A DNA stretch of 64,000 bases from Epiperipatus broadwayi (taxonomy: Eukaryota; Onychophora; Udeonychophora; Euonychophora; Peripatidae): assembly GCA_028023455.1 (NCBI GenBank), contig JAQFVV010012973.1, positions 117,501 to 181,500 of the forward strand, given 5' to 3'. The notes under the pieces were generated by a model. That model was not told where the DNA came from. It worked only from the letters and a program-made list of their open reading frames with translations, and made no database searches. Below are positions 57,990 to 64,000 of this stretch, piece after piece. Each line of letters starts with the position of its first letter. Within the stretch, counting starts at the first letter, position 1. The position numbers and the translations under genes are program-made.

Positions 57990-59545
57990 TTGTTTCAATA
58001 TATATATGATAAAACGTATAAACTATCAAAAAGAGATCATACTACATATTTGGAAAAAACAACAAAAGCCATTATTAATAAATCACCTATTGAAACAGAG
58101 ATAAAAAATAAAATAATCCCTCATGAAAAATCATCTGTCTGTCCAAAATTTTATGGACTTCCAAAAATTCACAAACCAGATACCCCCGCTTCATCCAATA
58201 GTAAGTGCAATAGGATCTCCAATTCATATTTTAGCTAGATATTTATCAGATTTCATTAAACCTACAATCCCATCTATTAAATCATACATTAAAAGCTATT
58301 TTCATTTTATTTCTGTTTTAAAAAATGTTTAAATTAATGCTAATGACATTCTGGTCAGTTTTGATGTCGTCTTTGTTTACAAACATTCCAATTGATGAAG
58401 CTTTAAATATAATTTCACAATGTTGCAATTTACCAGACCATATTATTGCTTTGATTAAACATTGTCCTTGAATACATATTTTATATACCATACACAGCAT
58501 TATAGACAAATTTTTGGCACTCCTGTGGGCTCACCTATGTCAGGAATAATAGCTGATTTATTCATGGAAAATATAGAAACTCGTGCTTTCAAATCATCAT
58601 GTTTAAAACCTCTCATTTGGCTCAGATACATAGATAACACTTTTGTCATATGGCAACATGGAAAAAATAAGTTAGATAATTTTTTCTTACATTTAAATAA
58701 TATGCAGCCTCATATTAAATTTACAATGGAGAAAGAGTCTGATGGAAAACTCCCTTTTCTTGATGTTTTTTAGTCACCAGAACACCAAATAGTTTATCTT
58801 TTTCGATTTACAGAAAGAATACACACAGAGACAGATATTTACATTTCCATTCTCATCATCACCCAACTCAGATAGTTTCTGTAGCCAAAACTCTTAAATA
58901 GAGCAATTAACCTTTCAGATAAGTCACATCTGAAAGAAGAAATAAATCATATTAATAGTGTTTATTAGCAAATAGTTATAATTATAAATTTATTAAAAAA
59001 AGCCTTATTTCAAGCCCAAAATGGACAAATTGGAAACAAAAAGATGATAAATCAGCTATTAGGATTTGTGTTCTATGTGTAAAAGGAACTACAGACAGTA
59101 TTAGATGTATATTAAAATGCTATAATATAGACACAGCATTTTCTACTCATCAAAAGATCAGCAATATAATAACCAAGCCTAAGGATTTAATCCCTCTTGA
59201 ATCTCATGGTATTTATCAAATCTCATGTGAAAATTGTAAAGTTTCTTACATAAGTATGAGTAATCATCGCATAGTGTTAGGAGATATGAGCATGCTAATG
59301 CAGTTAAACAACACTCATCTTCATCAGCACTCTCACTCCATACTATAGATTCAATCATAAAATTGATTTTTTAAGTACGAGGATCATATCCAAATGTGAT
59401 CATCTCTACCAGTGCAAAATTAGAGAAGCCATTGAGATACTTAAAAGGCCAGATTGTATCAATAAGTGAGATGATACATGCAAACTTCCTCCTATTTGGA
59501 AAGATTTTTTTGAAAAACATTCTTAATTTAACATTTTTGCTATTG
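57990..59545 (+). pseudogene. Penelope-like element: RT plus GIY-YIG endonuclease, decayed
   Basis: A PLE reverse transcriptase with C-terminal nuclease, broken by frameshifts and stops. From the 5' side: CPKFYGLPKIHKP at 58139-58177 is the PLE signature; HPIVSAIGSPIHILARYLSD (58186-58250) and VSFDVV near 58358 give motif A with its Asp; FGTPVGSPMSGIIADLFME (58513-58569) is motif B; WLRYIDNTFVIW (58615-58653) is motif C, where YxDD has become YIDN; KLPFLDVF closes the palm. The nuclease begins GIYQISCENCKVSYIS at 59208 (GIY-YIG with G changed to S) and its end is recognisable as KIREAIEILKRPDCINK and LPPIWKDFFEKH near 59418-59520. N-terminal part missing. It is a separate lineage from the PLEs at 23 and 33 kb. 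Confidence 0.9.
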
Positions 59546-59861
59546 ATGGAACTTTAATGGGTTTTTTTAAATCAGTGATTGTAGCCTCTACAACCAACTT
59601 TCTACCTTTTATCACCCAGTGGATGACTTATGTGATCAAGTCGAATATCAATATTTAAAAAAAAAAAATTTTAACATGGATGACCCCACAAAATATGTGT
59701 TGTATATATATATGGTTTGTCAAATTATTCTTTTCTTAAAATTAGTTGAATAACTCAATAATAGAATATTATTGTTTGTTTGAAATTTGTTAATTATATG
59801 TAAATTATTTGCACCAACTATTTTTATCATTGTTGTAATTGTTAAATGTTTTTTTAAAAAT

Positions 59862-60020
59862 TCAAACTTTATTTAAACCTTTCACACAAATTAGCACATA
59901 ACTCAATGTTTCTAGTGATATTTTTCATCTCTCTTCTTCAAATGTTGTCCTGATCAGTTACATAACAAATACATTCCAGTACAATTGAATGTATTTGAAA
60001 CATTTAAATAAAGTTTAAAT
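59862..60020. repeat. PLE 3' terminal inverted repeat
   Basis: AAACTTTATTTAAA (59866-59879) and TTTAAATAAAGTTT (60003-60016) are reverse complements. Between them, the minus strand carries TTTGAAGAAGAGAGATG and GAAACATTGAG, resembling the plus-strand repeat at 29312-29345, while the right end AATGTATTTGAAACATTTAA is in sense. So a short antisense copy of the element end lies within the 3' terminus. Confidence 0.55.
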
Positions 60021-60478
60021 TTTCTTAAAAACTATTATAATTACAAGTAAGATATAACGATTATGGTAGATGGAAATACTTGATGGTCATTACTGATAAT
60101 TTTATTACCATTATGTGTCACTCAGCATAATTTTTCTTTCTGCTCAATCATAGAATGGTATCACAAACTTTAATGAAACCTTAGATCATTACAATTGTAT
60201 ATATGTTTTTTTTTAATTTGATAAAGAATAGTAATAATGGGATTATAGCCTTTTAAACACAAATAATTTAAATTTAAGTTTGGATGTTTCCAGGAAACCA
60301 ATTACTAATTGACAATCCTGAGGCTAAATGAATTTTGTCTATTAATCTAAACAATAACTCTTTTGTTTTGTATTTTAGTGAAGTAAAAGAAAACTTCTTT
60401 TATTTTAAACTCCAGTTGGTATAAAGATTTAAAACGAGAAAGCTTTTTTTTAATAGGTGTCAAAATAAAATTAACATG
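60021..60478. other. AT-rich spacer
   Basis: No supported feature. Confidence 0.4.
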
Positions 60479-61039
60479 TATGTATTAGATATAGGGTATA
60501 TGAGCACAGACTTTCACACGCCCCATCACTCTCTACTCTATCTCATAACACTGATACACTTGAACACATATATGTCAAAAAGATAAATAATCACCAATAT
60601 AGGTATTTCATGCTAAACCAGCAATCGTCAGTTGGTCCAGATTACCATCTCTACACATATATGCTATAAGTGCTCAGATATATATTAAGATAGCCAATCT
60701 TTCATACTTTAATGGACAGGCTTCCATCTACTCCTCACACCAACTCTTCAACTGTCCATCCAAATTGAAAATCTGATGATGGAATGCTCAAAAGCCATTC
60801 TGAGGCCAGATTATTGTCACACCCATGTTAACCTAAGGTCAATCTGACCCCTCATGTATATACCAGGAATGGGAAGACATCTCTACTATATATTAACTGA
60901 AACACAGGCTTATTATATACCTGTGTCTATATATATAAAGAATATATGAGCACAGACTTTCACACGACCCATCACTTTCCATTCTATCTCATAACACTGA
61001 TTGAAAATATTTTGTGCAATAATAATTTATATGTATTAG
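60479..61039 (-). mobile_element. Ribozyme repeat family C, partial dimer, possible 10-bp TSD
   Basis: A 59-base block starting TATATGAGCACAGACTTTCA occurs at 60497 and again at 60943, so the insertion is one unit of 446 bases plus a partial second. TATGTATTAG at 60479-60488 and 61030-61039 may be the target duplication. The unit carries a hammerhead-like motif on the minus strand (60593-60636) and a GAAAATCTGATGATGG block shared with 62.7 kb. No protein coding. Same logic as family B: tandem short units, ribozyme-like core, short TSD. Confidence 0.6.
60593..60636 (-). ncRNA. Hammerhead-like motif, family C
   Basis: Minus strand: ACCAA, core CTGACGA (all core bases fit), stem II TGCT-GGTTT-AGCA flanked by T and T, GAAA, stem III AT-ACCT-AT, A as cleavage base, TTGGT. 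Stem I ACCAA/TTGGT is 5 bp and stem II 4 bp. The only break from consensus is T/T at 10.1/11.1. Confidence 0.6.
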
Positions 61040-62499
61040 TTAGTGCTCTTCCAAAAAGCAATTAAGATGAATAGACATATGGTTGGTATTATGATTAAAA
61101 CAATAATACTTTAATTAGCACATTTTTTTCTAGTAGTTTCATATTTAAAAAACAGTATAGAATTAGAGGTTTTTTATAAAATGTAACCTGTCTTATTTTT
61201 ATTGCATTTAGTCTCATCATTAATTATTTATATGAAATATAACTTTCTTTTTTATCTACAATTTTATTAATCTTTTTTTTTCTTTCCAGACAATGCATTT
61301 TATTTTAAATAATAATTAATTTCATTGTAAATTAGTTTTGACAATATTGTTTGCTAAACTTTCTTTCTACATTGTTAAACTTTATAGATACCTTTTATAA
61401 AAATGAAAAAATATATAATTAATTTAATAATTGTTTATTTTTAGAATCATCAAAATTAAAATATAATTTATTTTTTTAAAACTATGTCTTTAAAACTAAA
61501 AATATGTTATTTATTTCAAATGTATAGATTCAATAAAATGAAGGTGATTAATTCTTTTTATCACTTTTATATGATTTCTTTTTTTCTGAAATCGATTCTA
61601 AGTGTCTGTCTGGATTATATATAGATTGTATTTTTACATAGTTTTAAATTATTGCAACTATTATTGTATTTAAATATTATTGTTTGACTATATATTATAC
61701 TTTTCTTTTTTAGTATTTCACAAAATACTTTTTATACTAATTTTACTTACAAATAAATATATCTCATTTTTATAACCTTTTATGATTTTTATCAAATACA
61801 TTTCATACTTTCGTATACTACTTGTGTCTTTACTTTATAGCATGCTAATTATTTCAGTTAATCAGTGTTAATTATATTGCTTTATAAAATAATATCTTTT
61901 TTTAAAAAATTTTTTTATTTCTACAAATTCAGTCGTATTTTAAAATATTTAAAGGTTTTAATATAAATATTTTACTTCATATTTTATCTTTGGATTTATC
62001 ACAATATTCTCAATTAGTAAGATCTTTATTTACATTCTGTTTATATTCATTTTGAAATTCCAATTTTTTTAAAAACTTGTAATTTGTTTGAAAAAATAAA
62101 AATTACAGAATTATATATAAAAACTTTACCAATGAGAAATATTGCAGAGAAAATATTCTTAAAACCTATAAATCAGCCTTTCCAATAATGTTCCTTATTT
62201 TTCAACCATTTATTTCTAAAAATTATGATGCTATAGGTATCAACTAGATTGTACAAAATTTATTTCAAAAGTTTAAAGCATTTTGCATAAATAGAAAAAG
62301 ACAGAAAGCAGCATAGAAAAGCAATTTTTCTCCCAGCATGTGAAACTGTAAAGGTGAATTATCTAGGTTGTTTTCAGATAAGTTTTATCAGTGTATTATA
62401 GGCAGATTTTTAAACAATTTTTATAAGTTTGAGTATGTAATTATAGGGGATTTGAACCCAGATTTTCTAGTTTTCTTTAGTCATTCACTCCAGCTTATA
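61040..62499. other. AT-rich spacer
   Basis: No supported feature; the 84-codon frame at 62368-62622 overlaps the family C repeat and lacks motifs. Confidence 0.4.
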
Positions 62500-62770
62500 C
62501 AAAAAATACACAAGACCACATTTAAATACACTTTAATATACAAATTTTGTGCTAAATCATCATCTTCCATATATATAATCAATGCTCAATTTATATTAAG
62601 ATTGCAAATCTTCAAACTTTAATGGACTGGCTTCAATCTTCTCCACTCTCCAATTCTTCGGCCATTTATATTATTGAAAATCTGATGATGGCACATTGAA
62701 AGCCCTTGTTTTCCAATTTTAATGTGTCATAGCCATGTTGACCATAAGTCTACCACATTGTTTGCATTTT
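62500..62770 (-). repeat. Ribozyme repeat family C, decayed copy
   Basis: Shares TTAATGGACTGGCTTC, ATTGAAAATCTGATGATGG, ATTGAAAGCC-type and CATGTTGACC blocks with 60.7-60.85 kb. The ribozyme region (near 62540-62570) is too decayed to fold. Confidence 0.6.
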
Positions 62771-63297
62771 ATTTTTTAAAGTAATTTTATTAATTGTTTT
62801 GCATTTAAATTTGTTTTAAATATATATTTTATCCCATAAGCAATTTAACCATATTGATTTTTAAATTTATTTATTTTTAATACTTTTTAAATATAAATTA
62901 AAATATTATTTAAAAATAAGAAGCCAAAAACTTTCTTTAAAAAAATTATATTAAATCTAAACATGGGAATATGAACTGTAATAACAAAATATTATAAATA
63001 CTACTATAAAGACATTTCAGATAATATTAGATACAACAAGAAAAAAAGAATGGTCTTAAAATATGAAATAATGGAATAAAAATTATAAAATGAAAGCTAA
63101 TCATGATTTCATAAAAATTAAAATAGCATGGAAGCAATATTTAAATTTAAACCTGGAATTAGGCTGATGTTTCAGGTATTAATGATTTTCATTCTGAATA
63201 AACTATTTCACTTATTATTTATCCAGACTTATTTTAGATCTTCATGGTCTGTATTCTACATTAAAGCAGTCAGTTAAAACCTTTGGAATGTATTAAG
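62771..63297. other. AT-rich spacer
   Basis: No supported feature. Confidence 0.4.
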
Positions 63298-63393
63298 TCA
63301 TATAATGAAAGGATAATAAAAGGGGGTGTATACATAAATGAAATAAAACCAGAATTAAATAGGATGTTAATAGAAAAAGATAAAAGAAAATAA
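63298..63393 (+). pseudogene. PLE endonuclease C-terminal scrap
   Basis: SYNERIIKGGVYINEIKPEL-NR and a basic tail to TAA. It matches the last block of the PLE at 23.7 kb (SIKERKIKEAILIKKIKPEF-NR), with the KEA Glu lost. Nothing upstream aligns, so it is a short 5'-truncated insertion. Confidence 0.6.
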
Positions 63394-63577
63394 TAGTTTT
63401 TTATTTAATATATATAGATTTTTAAAAAGGAATTAGTTGTGTTTAAGTTGTGATTGTAATAGGAAAGGGGAGTGAGATAAGGTAAAAAAAAGAAAATTTT
63501 GGTTCTGGATATATTTTGTAATTTTTAATTAATTTAATTTTTTTTTTTTTGGAATATGTGATATTTATTGTATATAT

Positions 63578-63800
63578 TGTAACAGTCAAGTTTGTACATT
63601 CGCGTAACAGAATTCAGATTCCAAGCAAAAGAGACCGAAGCTGACCAGACTATGTCTGTGACATCCCGAGTCCGACCACACTTCAACTTGTAAGCCAGGA
63701 TTCCAAGACTCAAGACCCTATGAATGACCACCTTGAAATTACACGTAGTATACCTCTTTCCACATGGCCAACATAGGTCACGGAGAAGCAATAAGACTCT
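63578..63800. repeat. GC-richer island, possible start of another LTR
   Basis: Begins TGTAACAGTCAAGTTTGTAC, the same TGTAAC(A/G) start as the long LTRs, followed by about 190 bases of much higher GC (GACCGAAGCTGACCAGACTA, GTGACATCCCGAGTCCGACC). The minus strand is open for 85 codons but without motifs. It could be the 5' part of an unrelated LTR or a conserved host segment; no second copy is in the window. Confidence 0.35.
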
Positions 63801-64000
63801 GATAATTAAAAGAGAGGTTCTTAATTGACTAAAATATCACTAAATTTGATTTAACTTAATGCATAGTTTTCACATATATAGACTATAAATAGTAATTAGA
63901 ATTGGATTGAATTAGATCAATAACAAAACAGAGAATGAAATACATTAAATTAATTAAATATTTATTTACAATTGGCATGAAATTGATAAGTTTTACACAT
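63801..64000. other. AT-rich end of window
   Basis: Nothing recognised. Confidence 0.4.

Overview
This window is a strongly A+T-rich stretch of nuclear DNA from an invertebrate animal (I judge roughly three quarters A+T by eye; not computed). I find no complete host gene, no rRNA or tRNA gene and no bacterial-style coding. The content is a graveyard of transposable elements set in AT-rich spacer: LINE fragments of two kinds, Penelope-like elements (PLEs) with GIY-YIG endonuclease remains, very long LTRs of a retrotransposon, a hAT relic, a pogo/Tigger-like relic, tRNA-derived SINEs, and two families of short repeats that carry hammerhead-ribozyme-like motifs. The species cannot be fixed from this. 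The mix (RTE-like LINEs, PLEs with GIY-YIG, ribozyme repeats) fits flatworms, molluscs and other lophotrochozoans best, and the extreme AT bias would fit an AT-rich flatworm; this is inference.

Layout: 0-5 kb holds a LINE reverse-transcriptase fragment running off the left edge, a decayed RTE-like LINE and a tRNA-Val-like SINE. 4.9-19.3 kb is dominated by three copies (two direct, one inverted) of a 2.1-2.2 kb LTR plus a rearranged LTR end with a primer-binding-like site, with a decayed coiled-coil gene between them. 22.6-25.8 kb is a PLE inserted as a head-to-head inverted pair. 26.6-27.1 kb is a ribozyme repeat; 30.9-31.9 kb a hAT transposase relic; 32.6-33.4 kb a second head-to-head PLE pair sitting in one copy of a local duplication whose other copy (29.5-30.0 kb) is the empty site. 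34.4-35.6 kb is a Tigger-like element inside a foldback element. 36.9-50 kb carries SINEs, more ribozyme repeats and an unidentified exon-like coding island at 43.9-44.3 kb. 50.5-51.1 kb is another RTE-like LINE fragment. About 51.9-52.6 kb looks like an unresolved long-read contig overlap. 54.9-56.4 kb is a mirror-symmetric array of four ribozyme repeats inside one target-site duplication. 58-60 kb is a decayed PLE with RT and endonuclease, and 60.5-62.8 kb holds the second ribozyme repeat family.

The most interesting signal is how these parts relate. The ribozyme repeats are short (about 430-455 bp units, some tandem), carry hammerhead-like cores, and are flanked by exact 11-13 bp target-site duplications. 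The two PLE pairs have 13 and 15 bp duplications and the same head-to-head layout as the 55 kb ribozyme array. This is what one would expect if PLE machinery mobilises retrozyme-like circular RNAs, with an inverted-dimer integration route used by both. The duplications, symmetry and motif strings are visible in the sequence; ribozyme activity and the shared mechanism are inference.
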